Below are positions 12,868 to 12,980 of a stretch of 12,980 nucleotides of DNA, piece after piece. Under the pieces are notes generated by a model. The model was not told where the DNA came from and ran no database searches. It was given only the letters and a program-made list of their open reading frames with translations. Each line of letters starts with the position of its first letter. Positions within the stretch are counted from its first letter, which is position 1. Position numbers and translations under genes: made by a program. The DNA is from Candidatus Woesearchaeota archaeon (GTDB taxonomy: Archaea; Nanobdellota; Nanobdellia; Woesearchaeales; J091), in the NCBI GenBank assembly GCA_003695045.1, contig RFJB01000051.1, positions 1 through 12,980 of the forward strand, written 5' to 3'.

Positions 12868-12980
12868 ATGCGGAAGGCAGGAGCAAAATATGAGAAGAAA
12901 CACACAATCATGCGGTCCAGAGCAGGCAAGAGTAAAAAAGACAAGATTAATACGAACCGGAACACATATAATATAAAAAC
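12868..12980 (+). CDS. Possible 5' end of a Lys/Arg-rich ORF running off the window
   Basis: ATG 12868 has GGTGGTG ending 8 nt upstream and stays open for 37 codons to the window edge. The product is very basic (MRKAGAKYEKKHT, then SRAGKSKKDK), with no recognisable domain. Against it: ACATATAATATAAAAA (12962-12977) at the end looks like a promoter for a gene farther right, and the A-rich composition resembles intergenic DNA. More sequence is needed to tell. Confidence 0.25.
   Translation, partial: MRKAGAKYEKKHTIMRSRAGKSKKDKINTNRNTYNIK

Noticed and set aside
12633..12965. 110-codon minus-strand ORF upstream of the trmB-like gene
   Set aside because: It spans the promoter, operator and hairpin, overlaps the N-terminal extension of the regulator, and its Phe/Leu-rich product reflects T-rich intergenic DNA.
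1..12980. CRISPR arrays, insertion sequences, rRNA or tRNA genes
   Set aside because: I found no regularly spaced repeats, transposase-like proteins, terminal inverted repeats with target duplications, or tRNA cloverleaf sequences on either strand.

Overview
The window is archaeal. It carries both subunits of the archaea-specific family D DNA polymerase, an Orc1/Cdc6 initiator, an HMf-type histone, TFE, the Hjc Holliday-junction resolvase, aIF2-beta, a homotetramer-type tRNA splicing endonuclease and a TrmB-family regulator. PolD together with histones points to a euryarchaeal or DPANN-type lineage rather than Sulfolobales-like archaea; I cannot name a genus. Genes are tightly packed, with several 1-4 bp overlaps or abutting stops. 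Promoters look archaeal (BRE/TATA about 25-40 bp upstream). Some messages look leaderless (orc1, endA) and others carry clear Shine-Dalgarno sites (histone, TFE, the small membrane protein).

Layout. 1-516: C-terminal end of an unrecognised membrane-anchored protein (+). 566-1538: three-gene operon aIF2-beta / DUF424 / acylphosphatase (+), each start overlapping the previous stop. 1544-8035: replication operon on the minus strand, transcribed orc1/cdc6 -> DP1 -> DP2. 8154-8687: endA (-). 8688-8906: divergent intergenic region with ORB-like half sites, short A-rich repeats and an AT palindrome. 8907-9797: RNase Z (+), followed by a dubious 40-codon ORF. 9938-10150: histone (-). 10332-10727: hjc (+). 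10929-11432: tfe (+), convergent and stop-to-stop with a small Lys-tailed membrane protein at 11433-11663 (-), which has a possible 10-codon leader ORF. 11804-12616: TrmB-like regulator (-). 12617-12980: promoter/operator, a strong 14-bp RNA-type hairpin and the possible start of another + strand gene.

How it fits together. Nearly every gene serves replication (Orc1, PolD), chromatin (histone), recombination (Hjc), transcription (TFE, TrmB), tRNA maturation (EndA, RNase Z) or translation (aIF2-beta). An initiator gene next to the PolD genes resembles the origin-proximal cluster known in Pyrococcus, so this may be the chromosomal origin neighbourhood. Two intergenic regions (8036-8153 and 8688-8906) hold partial ORB-like sequences that deserve testing. 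I saw no mobile elements, CRISPR arrays, rRNA or tRNA genes. The genes are core housekeeping ones; the more novel signals are in the noncoding DNA.
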